Part shown: piece after piece, positions 1 to 9,960 of the stretch | Numbering within the stretch: the stretch's first letter is position 1 | How the letters are laid out: every line of letters starts with the position of its first letter | DNA from: Saccopteryx bilineata | Taxonomy: Eukaryota; Chordata; Mammalia; Chiroptera; Emballonuridae | NCBI RefSeq assembly: GCF_036850765.1 | Contig: NC_089494.1 | Coordinates: 233,758,779-233,822,778, forward strand | Reading direction: 5' to 3' | Length of the DNA: 64,000 bases | Translations under genes and position numbers: made by a program | Notes under the pieces: generated by a model | Seen by the model: the letters and a program-made list of their open reading frames with translations, nothing else | Database searches by the model: none | Told to the model about the DNA's origin: nothing

Positions 1-1043
1 AATATTAATGATCCTTGAGATTAAATTGAATCTAAACAGATAATCTTAAATAATCTGTCTCCTTTAAAATTAGTTAATTAGCAAGCTTAAATCCAGCAGC
101 AATCTTATTTCCCATTTTGCCTATAATGCAACATGTTTATAAAATCTAGTGATTAGTCATAGACATAATTGGAGGGCCATTACTCTGTAAACCACAAGGA
201 AGATGTCTTTATTTTTGTGTGTGTCTATTTATTTCTCCCATTTATATATATACATATATGTAATATATATATGTATATATAATATATACATACACACAGA
301 CACACATATATACACTTTGGAATATTTTTTGTTCTTATTGGTCATCAAAATCACTGTACAGTTTCTTCACATAAAATCACCTTATATTCTGATATCTAGT
401 ATAAAATTAATTCTTATTCTGAGGAAAACCAGCTGCCACAACATGAGGAGAGACCCATATGGTGAAAAACTAAGACTTTCAGCCAAAAGTCAGCAGGAAC
501 TAAGACCTTTGACCAGTCATGTGTGATAGCCTTCTTTCAAGCACATTCTCAAGCCTCATTCAAGACATCTGATGATGCAGCCCAGGTGAAAAATTGACTA
601 CAACCTCATGAGGTCATCTCAAAATGGACCACTCAGCTATGTCATTCCAGGATTCCTGGTCTTGGACACTTCAAGAGAAAAAATGATTACTGTTCTAAGC
701 CATTAATGCTGAAATAATTTGTTGTGCAGCAAAGATAATGAATAAAAACCACTGTATTCCAAATACAAATAGTTGTAAACTTTGCATTTTCATCTTTAAT
801 ATGAAGATAATAAGAACAGACAGCACATGTAAAGAGGAATACTTGAAATACTCTTTAAATTATAATATATTTATTTTAATTTTAGTTTAAACTACTTGTT
901 CTATTAGAGACCAGGAATATTAAAAAATATTAAAGAAAGATCTCAAACCAAAAGTTATTTGATGAAGTGGTTTGGATATTTGCAAGTTTTTGTTTGTTTG
1001 TTTTATCATCATAGGACCTCTTTATAGCTCCCGGAATGGAGAA
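1..1043. other. Unassigned AT-rich DNA
   Basis: I see no gene, RNA or repeat family I can name here. A low-complexity stretch of alternating TA/CA steps lies at about 243-313. The open frame over 203-526 is mostly a translation of that stretch and is not a gene. Confidence 0.6.
243..313. repeat. Imperfect (TA)n/(CA)n microsatellite
   Basis: Alternating T/A and A/C steps (tatatata, acatatat, acacacag) with little else. It is simple-sequence DNA with no coding value. Confidence 0.8.
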
Positions 1044-1236
1044 TACAATGTGTCCGTAAAGTCATGGTGCATTTTTGACTGGTCACAGGAAAGCATCAAA
1101 AGATGACAGAAATGTGAAATCTGCACCAAATAAAAAGAAAACTCTCCCAGTTTCATACCTATTTAGTGCAGTTTGATGTGGGCTCCTGCACAGATTTTTT
1201 AGGGCTCCTTAGGTAGCTATCCCATATAGCCTCTAG

Positions 1237-1427
1237 CAGGCATCCCCAAACTATAGCCCACAGGCCGCATGCGGCCCCCTGAGGCCATTTATCCGGCCCT
1301 GCCGCACTTCCGAAAGGGAGCACCTCTTTCATTGGTGGTCAGTGAGAGGAGCACTGTATGTGGTGGCTCTCCAATGGTCTGAGGGACAGTGAACTGGTCC
1401 CCTGTGTAAAAAGTTTGGGGACCCCTG
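1237..1427. mobile_element. Short hAT-type MITE (about 190 bp) inserted in the mariner element
   Basis: It begins CAGGCATCCCCAAACT and ends AGTTTGGGGACCCCTG, imperfect inverted termini of hAT type. The inner sequence (GCGGCCCCCTGAGGCCATTTATC, CACCTCTTTCATTGGTGG, CCAATGGTCTGAGGGA) matches the copy at 62506-62850 but lacks its central 150 bp or so. The flanks share only CTCTA (CCTCTAG on the left, CTCTACAG on the right), so the 8-bp target duplication has decayed. It interrupts the transposase fragment and is therefore the younger of the two. Confidence 0.8.
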
Positions 1428-1676
1428 CTCTACAGACTCGTCACTGACTAATGGTTTACCAGAATGGGGTTTCTCCACCAAACTGCCGGTTTCCTTCAAC
1501 TGCTTACTCCACCGAGTAATGTTATTCCTATGTGGTGGCGCTTCATTATAAACACGCCGATATTTACATTGCACTTTGGTCACGGATTTGAATTTAGCGA
1601 GCCACAGAACACACTGAACTTTCCTCTGTACCGTCCACATCTCGTCCATGGTCGTGGGCTGCTCCACTATATACAC
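1428..1676 (-). pseudogene. N-terminal fragment of Tc1/mariner-like transposase (DUF4817-type helix-turn-helix)
   Basis: The minus-strand frame from the ATG at 1676 reads about 83 codons before running into the inserted hAT MITE. It contains MWTVQRKVQCVLWLAKFKS, then YRRVYNEAPPHRNNITRW, then KETGSLVEKPHSGKP. This spacing (MWT..., V..F/YRR.Y...PP...I.RW, FKETGS) is what I know as the DNA-binding helix-turn-helix start (DUF4817) of many IS630/Tc1/mariner transposases. The catalytic DDE part is absent, so it cannot work. The codons after about 1428 in the same frame belong to the MITE. Confidence 0.75.
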
Positions 1677-1838
1677 GGTGTTACGTCATCATCTGCACAT
1701 GTGCACATGCTGCCACATCATCCTACAGAAATTGGGAGGATTTTCCTTTTATTTGGTGCAGATTTCACATTTCTATCGTCTTTTGTTGCTTTCCTGTGAC
1801 CTGTCAAAAGTGCACCATGACTTTACAGATACACTGTA

Positions 1839-2312
1839 GGTCTCTGTCAATTCCATAAAATATAAGCTTTCACTGTCATCCCAATTGTCTCTCAGGTCAT
1901 GCTACAGAAGTCATCTTGGGTATTTCTAAACAAAGCTCCATGACAACATGTTTCTTTTATTTCCATATTATCTCAACCCTACCACTGTGATACCAGTCTC
2001 TTCCATGTTTGCTTCCATTAACAATAAGTACTATTCCAGCTTCTGCTCTGGCTGAGACAGGTTTTGTCTTCCACATCTGGTTGATTTATCATTTGTTAAT
2101 AATTCAGATCTTCATATTATCAAAATGAAGTTCAGGTTAATGCGTTTACTGGTCATAAAGAGCCCTTTTCATGTAACAATCCTTCTTTACATGTTTTAAA
2201 AAAATAATCTTTATATTTATAACATCAAACTAATAAAAATTATCTTCAAAGACCACCAAACATAGATGGAAAATGCCATGTTGGGTAATAGTAATTGGGT
2301 TCTAAACATATT
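1839..2312. other. Unassigned DNA
   Basis: I recognise no open frame or repeat family between the mariner element and the microsatellite. Confidence 0.5.
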
Positions 2313-2336
2313 AGTGTGTGTGTGTGTGTGTGTGTA

Positions 2337-2380
<44 letters not shown>
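2313..2380. repeat. (GT)n(TA)n compound microsatellite
   Basis: About 35 bp of GT steps run straight into about 33 bp of AT steps. The tract abuts the MITE at 2388. Confidence 0.9.
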
Positions 2381-2385
<5 letters not shown>

Positions 2386-2387
2386 AC

Positions 2388-2575
2388 ACAGTCATGGACC
2401 ATTTAACAAGGGGGATATGGTCTGAGAAATTTGTTGTTAGGTAACTTTGTCATGTAAATACCATAAGTGTATTTATGCAAACCTAAATGGTCTTATACAC
2501 TTAAGCAAGATGGTATACCACCATCATATATGCAGTCTTACTTGACTGAAACATCATTATATGGTACATGACTGG
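2388..2575. mobile_element. Small inverted-repeat MITE, Tigger/Tc1-like
   Basis: The left end, ACAGTCATGGACCATTTAAC, is matched in inverse by the right end (reverse complement CCAGTCATGTACCATATAAT). The inside is about 190 bp of non-coding sequence. It resembles common old mammalian MITEs that descend from pogo/Tigger elements. The family name is not certain. Confidence 0.55.
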
Positions 2576-2759
2576 TTTTGGAATGACTAGGACTTTTAAA
2601 AAATGACATGAAATAACTATTATTGGGATAAAAATAGAGGAAATTTATATCAAGCAAGAGTTGGAGAACTCTGAATGAGTCAAGCAAATCTTATTTGTCT
2701 CACTATTTTGGCTGTAAATAAAAAACTGGTCAAAATTTAAGACCCTAGTACATTTTTAT

Positions 2760-2930
2760 TTTTAGTTCTTTTTTTAATTTTTTTAATTGAATTTATTAGT
2801 GTGACACTAGTTAACATAATTATACAGACTTCAGGTCTCCAATTTTAAAACATATCACTGTATACTGTTGTGTGTGTTTACCCCCGAAGTCAAGTCTTTG
2901 TCCATCATCATTTATGCCTCCATACATCCT
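2760..2930 (-). mobile_element. L1 3'-UTR end, antisense
   Basis: A T-rich start (the poly-A on the minus strand) is followed by TGACACTAGTTAACATAATTATACAG and AAGTCAAGTCTTTGTCCATCATCATTTATG. This is the usual antisense reading of an L1 3' UTR in laurasiatherian mammals. It is 5'-truncated. A SINE follows directly. Confidence 0.6.
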
Positions 2931-3106
2931 CCACAAGAGAGAGAAAAGGAAAGAGACAAAGATAGAGAAAGAAACATCAATTTTGTTGTTCCACTTATTT
3001 ATGCCATTGTTGGTTGTCTTTTGTATGTGACCTCACCAGGGATCGAACCCACAACCTCGACATGATGGCATGAAGCTCTAAGTAACTGAGCTATCTGACC
3101 AGGACC
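2931..3106 (-). mobile_element. tRNA-derived SINE (Ves-like), minus strand
   Basis: Read on the minus strand, the head is GGTCCTGGTCAGATAGCTCAG, followed by a B-box-like GGTTCGATCCC and then an A-rich tail. It is diverged compared with the copies at 25727 or 58130. Confidence 0.75.
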
Positions 3107-3282
3107 ATAACTATATTTTTATTTGTTCAGATACTGATGCTAAGAATGACTAACAGACATAACAAATGAAGGAAAAGGAAGTCAAAGACATAAAAACAGA
3201 AGAGTATGGCTACCTGCTGCTCTGAAGACCTTGGTTTCACATAAAACTTCCTGAATCTTTTTAACTTCAAAATTTAAATGAC

Positions 3283-3611
3283 ACCTGACCAGGTGGTGAT
3301 GCAGAACATTGGCCTGAGATGCTGAGGACCCAGGTTCCAAACACCAAGGTCGAGGGCTTGAGCACAGGCTCACCAACTTGAGTGTGGGGTCTTAGGCTTG
3401 AGCATGGGATCATAGACATGATCCCATGGTTGCTGGCTTGAGCCCAAAGGACACTGGCTTGAAGCCCAAGGTCGCTGGCTTGAGCAAGGGGTCACTGGCT
3501 CTGCTGGAGCCCCACCATCAAGGCACATATGAGAAAGCAATCAATGAACAACTAAGGTGCCACAACTATCTATCTCTCTCTTGCTAAAAAAATTATAATA
3601 AAATAAAATAA
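3283..3611 (+). mobile_element. tRNA-derived SINE with tandem-unit body
   Basis: The head CCTGACCAGGTGGTGATGCAG leads into a body of repeated units around 'ctggcttgagc' and 'ggtcactggctt', then AAGGCACATATGAGAAAGCAATCAATGAAC and an A-rich tail. The flanks share TTAAATGAC (about 3274-3282 and 3613-3621), a plausible target duplication. Same subfamily as 5517, 35271(-), 46772 and 58852(-). Confidence 0.8.
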
Positions 3612-4250
3612 TCTTAAATGACAAAAAATAAACTAAGTTAATGTGTAGATGTCAAATGAATTTCACAGATCCCAATTTCTATATTTTTTTATGTTTGTAT
3701 CCCACCCTGTTTAATTTTTATATGAACCTCAAATCACACTAATTGTTATATCTTTCCTAATTGAGCTAACGTGTTGGTTTACATCATGGATAAGCATTCA
3801 TCTCTTGTAATCCATTAGTAGAATATTGTTGTGAGAATGAGAAATCTGTTTTATTAAAGAGATGTCCTTGATTAGCTTGTGATTCTTTTTGTTTGAATGT
3901 AGAAAAGGTTAAAGGTTAATCAACTAAAGCAGAGGTTTGTGTTTTCTTCCACAATGGTTGATAGCTCATTATCTGGGTCATTTTGCTCTATTTTAGAATT
4001 CTGTTCGCAGATATTTCTAATTAAGACATTGTCCATATGCTGCTGTTATATTCATAGTTCTCTACCTATATTACCATTTTAAGACATTTGGGATTCGTGT
4101 ATATGCACTTTCCCTGATTAAAAATCAGATCATCAATTCAAGTTTAAAATCTCAGCATCTGTTACGCTTTTTTTGTTTTTTAATAAGAAAATTTCAAGTT
4201 TTTATAAACATTCAATGTTATAAGAGATACTTCAATTTAAGACTACCACC
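3612..4250. other. Unassigned AT-rich DNA
   Basis: No gene or repeat family recognised. Confidence 0.5.
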
Positions 4251-4251
4251 A

Positions 4252-4445
4252 CCTTCTTGTGGTTACTGGGGGTGGGGAGAGGAGGGGAAGGGAGGGGCAC
4301 AAAGAAAACCAGATAGAAGGTGACAGAAGACAATTTGACTTTAGGCGATGGGTCAAAATAACCTGGAGATGTTTTTTCTGAACATATGTATCCTAATTTA
4401 TCAATGTCACCCCATTAAGATAAAAAAAGACAAAACAAACAAAAA
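4252..4445 (+). mobile_element. L1 3' end, plus strand, 5'-truncated
   Basis: A G-rich purine stretch (GGGGGTGGGGAGAGGAGGGG) is followed by GAAGGTGACAGAAGACAATTTGACTTT, then ATATGTATCCTAATTTATCAATGTCACCCCATTAA and an A-rich end. The same 3'-UTR order is seen, inverted, in the full-length L1 at 35987-36281, which supports the call. Confidence 0.8.
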
Positions 4446-4599
4446 AAATTTAAGACTAGATTACCTTTTTTTAGAAAGAAAAAATATATACATATTTGTG
4501 TTGTCAATTGTTTATATTAGTATTATAGTCCATTTCAGGCCCATTATATAGTTCTATTTACTTTCACCTTAAACATTTTTATTATAAAAATCTTTGCCA

Positions 4600-4690
4600 C
4601 ATCATTTTTACAGCAACCATTTCTGCCGCAAACATTTTTGCTGCACAATTAATTGACAGTAGGCAATTTTGTTGTAAAAGAAACAATAAC
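4600..4690. repeat. Left arm of an imperfect inverted repeat (partner 6418-6490)
   Basis: This stretch contains TTTCTGCCGCAAACATTTTTGCTGCACAA. The reverse complement of about 6430-6490 contains GTTTGCCATAAACATTTTTACTGCAAAA. The two arms are about 1.8 kb apart and enclose L1 and SINE insertions. They could be ends of an old DNA transposon; the family is unknown to me. Confidence 0.4.
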
Positions 4691-5347
4691 TGGTTCACAG
4701 TTTGGTTTACATTTAGTAGTCTTAATGTATTTAAGCACTGTTTATTTGGTTTTATTTTTCTGTTTTCAAAGTTCTCACAGTACTTCCATTTTTATATTAT
4801 ATAAATCTTAGCCCTCATTTAGTTCTACACAGTGATGAGTAGACTATATGTGATGGTCTTTGTATACCCTAAGAATCCCAAAACATTAATTCAAAAGAAT
4901 ATATGCATCTCTATGTTCATTGCAGCATTATTTACAATAGCCAAAATATGGAAACAGCCCAAGTGCCCATCAGCAGATGAGTGACTAATAGAAAAAAAGG
5001 AAATTTTACCTTTTGCAACGGTATGGATGAACCTTGAGAGAATTTTGCTAAGTGAAATAAATCAGTCAGAGAAAGACAAGTGCCATATGATTTGACTCAT
5101 ATGTGGAATCTAATGAACAAAATGAACTAATAAGCAAAATAGTGCTAGACTCACACAGACAGTAGGCTGACTTCAGGAGTGGAGGGTTAGGTGTAGGGGT
5201 GAAGAGATTTAGTATGGTGATTGCAGGAGTTGGGGAAGTCAAGGCAGATATAGGGGGATCAATGGTGGTGAATGAAGACTTGAGTTGGGAAGAGAGGGTG
5301 AACACACCATTTGGTGTACACAGATGTGTTGTAGAATTGGGCTTCTG

Positions 5348-5510
5348 GCTCTAGCCAGATAGCTTGGTTGGTAGAGCATTGTCCTGAGGTGCAGAGCTTG
5401 CCTGTTTCATCCCAAGTCAGGGCACATACAGGAACAGATAGATTTTCCTGTCACTCTCTTGCTCTCTCCCTTCCTCTCTTTAAAGTCAGTAAAATTAACA
5501 TAAAAAAAAA
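5348..5510 (+). mobile_element. tRNA-derived SINE (Ves-like)
   Basis: The head GCTCTAGCCAGATAGCTTGG is followed by GTTTCATCCCAAGTCAGGGCACATA, a CT-rich stretch and a poly-A run ending at 5510. GAATT follows the tail and also lies just before the element, so it belongs to the target duplication. Confidence 0.75.
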
Positions 5511-5516
5511 GAATTA

Positions 5517-5922
5517 GCCTGACCAAGCAGTGGCACAGTGGATAGAGTGTCTGCCTGGGATGCTGAGGACTGAGTTTTGAAACCTTGACGTCACTGGCTT
5601 GAGCATGGGTTTATCTGGCTTGAGCACAGGCTCACCAACTTGAGCACCAGATCACTGGTTTGAGCATGGGATCATAGACATGACCCCAAGGCCTCTGGCA
5701 TAAGCCCAAAGGTCACTGGCTTGAAGCTCAAGGTTGCTGGCTTGAATCTAAGGTTGCTAGTTTGAGCAAGGGGTCACTGGCTTGACTAGAGTACATATGA
5801 GAAAGTAATGAATGAACAACTAAGGTGCCACAACTATAAATAGATGGTTTTTATCTCTTTCCCTTCTTGTCTGTTCTTCTCTCTTGCTCTCTTCCTCTCT
5901 CATTCTTGCTTAAAAAAAAAAT
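5517..5922 (+). mobile_element. tRNA-derived SINE with tandem-unit body
   Basis: It starts GCCTGACCAAGCAGTGGCACAG. The body holds many 'tggcttgagc'-like units, then a CT-rich stretch and a poly-A run. It lies inside the right-hand target duplication of the SINE at 5348, so it landed later. Confidence 0.8.
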
Positions 5923-6417
5923 AGGAATTGGGCATCTGAAATAATTATGTTAACCAGTATGACCTTAATAAATTCAATTAAAAAATAGTGAATGATAACA
6001 ACTACACAAAAAGTCAGATTACAAATCTACATGTAAAGCCAATTGCACACTATGCTAGAAAATGAAAATTTATTAGTTTGAAAATCCTTTCTAAGAATAA
6101 CCCTTTCATTCTTCAAAACCAGTAGTTTACAAACTATGGCAAATATGAAAAAGGTGACGACTAATTTACCAAAGGCTTCCAGAGCTAAAAATGACACCTG
6201 TCTTATTAAAGAAAAGAATTGTAGGGGGAAAAACAAGCAGTGCTGAACAAGAAGACTGATCAACAACCCCCCAGAAAGTATAATATTATGAACCAAAGAC
6301 TTTGAAGTAAATGATATATTTTCATTTTTCTCAATAAGATATTTTTAAATTTATTTTTTTTACATTTTATTGTTTTTTTAAATGCCCTTTTTTTCTTTTT
6401 TAAATCTTTTTCTGTGA

Positions 6418-6490
6418 AGTTGATTTATGGATAGTTGTGCACTAAAAACTTTTGCAGTAAAAATGTTTATGGCAAACGTGCTTGCAACAT
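6418..6490. repeat. Right arm of the imperfect inverted repeat
   Basis: It contains TTTTGCAGTAAAAATGTTTATGGCAAAC, the inverse of the arm at 4600-4690 with several mismatches. I see no clear target duplication outside it. Confidence 0.4.
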
Positions 6491-6499
6491 AAACACCTG

Positions 6500-6855
6500 A
6501 TACACTATTATATATCTCCTAGCACAAGTATAAATATTTTTGGACAAGTTATGTCTAAGAATAGATATTTCAGTTTTGAGTTTTAAAGGTAATGCTTTAG
6601 TTTTTCCTTCTTTCTTGTTATGTGGTCTTCAAATCTCTAAGTGTTATGCTTTATGTGTTTTAACATACTTCTATTCAGCATATCCTTATATACAGTGAGT
6701 CAGCATCATTACATCAACATTCGGTGTGTTCAGTCACATCGCATGTATTCTAGTGTAAAATCATTCTTGTATCAGTTCTCTATTGTCATTGTAATGACAT
6801 GGAACAAACAAGTTTAAAGACTTACTGAAGAGTAAATATAACAAATGTTTATATG
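6500..6855. other. Unassigned AT-rich DNA
   Basis: No gene or named repeat seen between the inverted-repeat arm and the older repeat that follows. Confidence 0.45.
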
Positions 6856-6859
6856 TACT

Positions 6860-7245
6860 TCTCAGGCAATAGTTTGTCTGGACAGTTTTTATCTGAGTTG
6901 GGCTCGATTTTTGTCAGTCGTGCAAATGTTCACAGCTGTGGTTTGCCTGGGCAGTCTTCCAGATCTTGGTTGGGTTCTTTCACATGTCTGAAGCCTTAGC
7001 TGGGGCTTTGGGGTTGACTTGAATCTGCTTTCTACGTCTCATCCTCCAGCGAGGCCTGCCTGAGAATGTTCTTGTGGAGAAGTTAGTTGAGTAAGAGAGA
7101 AAATGGAAGTGTGCATTTGCTTTATCAAGTGAGCAACTATCCCATCAGCCATACCTACTCACATGGCCAAACTCAGAGCCTATCCTTGGATGAAAACCAC
7201 CAAAGAGAGAGGCCATAGGGAAGCATGAGAGATCAGCGCCATCAA
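6860..7245. repeat. Old mammalian interspersed repeat, family not named
   Basis: Segments such as CATCCTCCAGCGAGGCCTGCC, GTTGACTTGAATCTGC and ACATGGCCAAACTCAGAGCCTA recall a common, very old mammalian repeat with 'ctcatcctccagcaggct' and 'catggccaagcccaga' blocks. I cannot name the family from sequence alone. Confidence 0.4.
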
Positions 7246-7339
7246 TAAAAACGGTTTTTCACAGTCATAATTATTTGCCCACAGGATTTTGATTTTCTTT
7301 TTTTTTCCCCCAATGGTACCTTTGTACTGAAAAAAAAAC

Positions 7340-8300
7340 CACTATTGAAATTTAGTCATTCAATCAACATATGTTCATTCAGTACATAATAATATGTGTC
7401 ATTAAAGAGCATACATTTTAATTGTGAGGAAGGCAAAAAATAAGACCTAAATAAGTACAATACCCGGTCTGTCAGGTGTCAATAAAGGCTAAGGAGAAAA
7501 ATAAATAGGGTGATGAGAGGTTATTTTAAATATCTAAACCAAAGAAATTCTCATAGATAAGAAGAAAGGAAGAAGCAAGTCATATTATTACCCTTCCAGC
7601 AAGAGAAAATAGAAAATTGAAACATGGGAAGTATAAATGGCATCTTCTAAAAATAGCAAAAAATCCATTATGGCTGTCCTGAAAGCTCAAAGCAGTCAGG
7701 ACCGGGGAATAGTAACAGAGATAATGCCCTCACATCAGATAGGGTGTTATAGGCCAGCATGAGGGTTTTGCTTTTACTCCGAGTGAAATGGGAAAGAATT
7801 GGGGAGTTTAAGCAGAGGATTGAAGAGATCACGCCTATATTAAAAAATATCTTTTCTAGTTATTGCATTAAGAACAGACTTCTAAAATAAAATAATAATT
7901 GAGATTTAACTCATTGTAAACCATGAAAAAAGCAGTTTCTTGGACAGGTGGGAGAAAAAGAAACCCTTATTGGAAGGGTTTCAAGAGAAAAGCGAAGAAA
8001 AAAGTAGAAACGAGAATGTTGTTGACATAAGAAATGTCCAAAACCTGTAAGAATTTTTATAATTTTATTTGGGCCAAACTAATGATGATTGTTGGAAAAT
8101 AAAAGCTCAACAGATTGAGAAAATAATCTGGAAAATGACAGTTTCACCACTTATTTTATGCATCAGAATCAAAGGGAAGAAGTAAGGGGGTTACATGAAA
8201 TTGACTGGTGATAGATTAAGGAGGCGGGAGAAAGCGAAGCAGAGAACTCTGGGATTGGATAAAAAGCAAAGCAGAATAGACGCTACTTCTTTTACATTAG
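7340..8300 (+). repeat. Old mammalian interspersed repeat, diverged
   Basis: The order of blocks matches a familiar old repeat: 'gagcatacattttaattgtgaggaaggcaa', 'gtgtcaataaaggctaaggagaaaaataaatagggtgatgagag', then 'ttgcttttactccgagtgaaatgggaaagaattggggagtttaagcagaggattgaagagatcacg'. The family is not assigned. Its 5' type block also appears near 19990-20165. Confidence 0.45.
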
Positions 8301-8814
8301 TTGGTACAGGATAGTTAACAGTTAAAAATATAGCACATAAAGATGGTATACGGAACACAAGATAACGATGAGGGGTTCTGTGGCCTCATGGTCTGGTAGA
8401 AGATTATACCCTAAGGGGTCTAGACAATAGCGATTACACTGACATTCTAAAGTTATGGTATCTTCCATAGAAAAAAGTGATAGGCAGGTTCAGTTAAGGT
8501 AAAGACTGACCTTTGTCAGGGAAGATACCGTCCTAGGACATAATTACCCCTCATGACTCGCTTTTAGTTAAAAAGTTTTCGTTTCAGACCCCCCTACATG
8601 GTTAATTTCAGTCTCCGCAGGCCTCTTCTGAACTTGTCAGATTTAGTATGTGGCCCATTCTTCATCCACAGTGTGGATTTCTATTTTCAAGGCTTTTGTG
8701 TGAAGGCAACAAGAGTTGGAAAGAATGAGGTGTCGAAAAAAGTTTTTGCTTCTTTAATTTTTAAGATTGGGAAAATGATAGCATGCTTTCTAATTTGTGA
8801 GAATGATCCACTTA

Positions 8815-9370
8815 AAAGCAATTAAAAAGTGCTGGGCCTGACCTGTGGTGGCGCAGTGGATAAAGCGTCGACCTGGAAATGCTGAGGTCGCCGGTTCGAA
8901 ACCCTGCGCTTGCCTGGTCAAGGCACATATGGGAGTTGATGCTTCCAGCTCCTCCCCCCCTTCTCTCTCACTGTCTCTCCTCTCTCTCTCTCCCTCTGTC
9001 TCTCCCTCTCCTCTCTAAAATGAATTTAAAAAAAATTAAAAAAAGTGCTGGAACACGGATGCTTGCTTCAACATGGACGAACCTCAAGCAGCATGCTAAG
9101 TGAAAGATGTCGGTTTCAGAAGAACCCATGCATGCATAAGACATATCCAGAGTATGCAAACTAATGGAGACAGAAGTCAAATTAGCACCTACCAGAGGCC
9201 TGGGGTGGGTTTAGGGATTAACTATAATGAGCTCATAGAAATTTTGTGCAGGTGATGGAAATGTTCTAAAAAAGTAGTTAATTGTATACTTACATTGGAT
9301 AAATTTCATGGTATATATTTTAATAAGTTATAATATTTAACAGAAATATAATATTTTAATAAAACTGTAA
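8815..9370 (+). mobile_element. Old L1 3' fragment with an inserted SINE
   Basis: After the SINE, the sequence reads CTTGCTTCAACATGGACGAACCTCAAGC, then CTAAGTGAAAGATGTCGG, GGAGACAGAAGTCAAATTAG and ATGGAAATGTTCTAAAA. These are the usual 3' blocks of old L1M-type elements. The part left of the SINE (AATTAAAAAGTGCTGG) joins the right part across the 12-bp duplication. Confidence 0.65.
8836..9039 (+). mobile_element. Young-looking tRNA-derived SINE with intact A and B boxes
   Basis: The head GCCTGACCTGTGGTGGCGCAG includes an A-box-like TGGCGCAGTGG. Further in is a perfect B-box match, GGTTCGAAACC, so an internal Pol III promoter is plausible. Then come CTTGCCTGGTCAAGGCACATATG, a CT-rich region and an A-rich tail. 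The target duplication AAAAAGTGCTGG is exact (8824-8835 and 9040-9051). Nearly the same sequence occurs at 53943. Confidence 0.95.
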
Positions 9371-9719
9371 CAAACAAACAAATGGCAGGCTGCTTTTCTG
9401 TTATCCATCACCAGAGGAGTCTTAGCTAGAACATTCCTTTTCTAGTGACCCTGCATAATTCAGTCTGCATATGGAAAGTTACAATTTTCAAGTTAGATTC
9501 AGAGTGGTTCTCCTAGTTACAAAACTTAGTGTGTTCTGTGCACAGGGTCAGGTCCTTATATTTTAATCCTCACTTTTTTTATTAATTTCAGATTGAATAG
9601 GAATACAACAAAATAATATACTAACAAATATATAGGGAAGAGTTGGTGAATAACTTGGCTCTGTTTAGAAAATATCTTTGAATTATTCCGCCATGGAAAT
9701 GAAAACATTTAAAAGAAAA

Positions 9720-9960
9720 GCAGGATGATACACCTGGCAGCTGGTGGTGGGTGTCGATGTTTTGGGCGAAGGTGTTCTCTTCTTACTTTCTCAAGGAGAG
9801 CTTGCCCACCCTCTCCAGCTTCCCTCGCCTGCGCAGTAACACAGAGGATGCCGCAATCAGCAATGGAAACACCAAAAACACATGTGGCTGTACTTGCAAC
9901 ATGATGAAGGCTTTGTTGAATTTTGCTCAAGTAGAATAGCACCATACTTGATTATAACCC
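9720..9960. other. Relatively GC-rich patch, unassigned
   Basis: This patch is richer in G and C than its surroundings (CTGGCAGCTGGTGGTGGGTG, TCCAGCTTCCCTCGCCTGCGC). Frames of 62 codons (plus) and 78 codons (minus) cross it. Neither product is one I recognise, and I see no clear exon with splice sites. It may be part of an old repeat or a conserved non-coding piece. Confidence 0.3.

Larger units (their letters stand above)
1046..1836 (-). mobile_element. Tc1/mariner-type DNA transposon, internally deleted, split by a hAT MITE
   Basis: Two inverted repeats of about 110 bp bound the element: 1046-1158 and 1724-1836. I count roughly 14 mismatches between them; both contain GTAAAGTCATGGTGCA and GTGAAATCTGCACCAAATAAA. 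A TA dinucleotide flanks each end (1044-1045 and 1837-1838), the expected target duplication of this superfamily. The interior holds only the start of a transposase frame on the minus strand. A separate hAT MITE occupies 1237-1427. The copy is non-autonomous, because most of a roughly 350-codon transposase is missing. The boundaries are read directly; the superfamily comes from the TA target, the long repeats and the transposase start. Confidence 0.85.
4895..5985 (+). mobile_element. L1 3' fragment, interrupted by two SINEs
   Basis: 4895-5347 carries the end of ORF2 and the 3' UTR (TTCATTGCAGCATTATTTACAATAGCC, then GGATGAACCTTGAGA, then AAGTGAAATAAATCAGTCAGA). The sequence stops at GAATTGGGCTTCTG and resumes at 5924 with GAATTGGGCATCTG. 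It then runs through TAAATTCAATTAAAAAA. The two SINEs at 5348-5510 and 5517-5922 sit in the gap. Confidence 0.8.

Noticed and set aside
203..526. 107-codon plus-strand frame
   Set aside because: The product is dominated by Ile/Tyr from the TA/CA microsatellite.
1237..1427. CpG-island-like GC-rich segment
   Set aside because: Fully explained by the hAT MITE, whose second copy is at 62506.
4895..5345. Separate gene in the 79-codon frame at 5066-5305
   Set aside because: The sequence is an L1 3' UTR in sense orientation on the other strand.
5600..5790. CRISPR-like spaced repeats
   Set aside because: The 'ggcttgagc' units are irregular in spacing and are internal units of a SINE in a mammalian genome.
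8836..8920. Possible tRNA gene (A and B box, GGTTCGAAACC)
   Set aside because: The tRNA-like head is followed by SINE body, CT-rich stretch and A-rich tail with a target duplication. No proper acceptor-stem pairing could be drawn.
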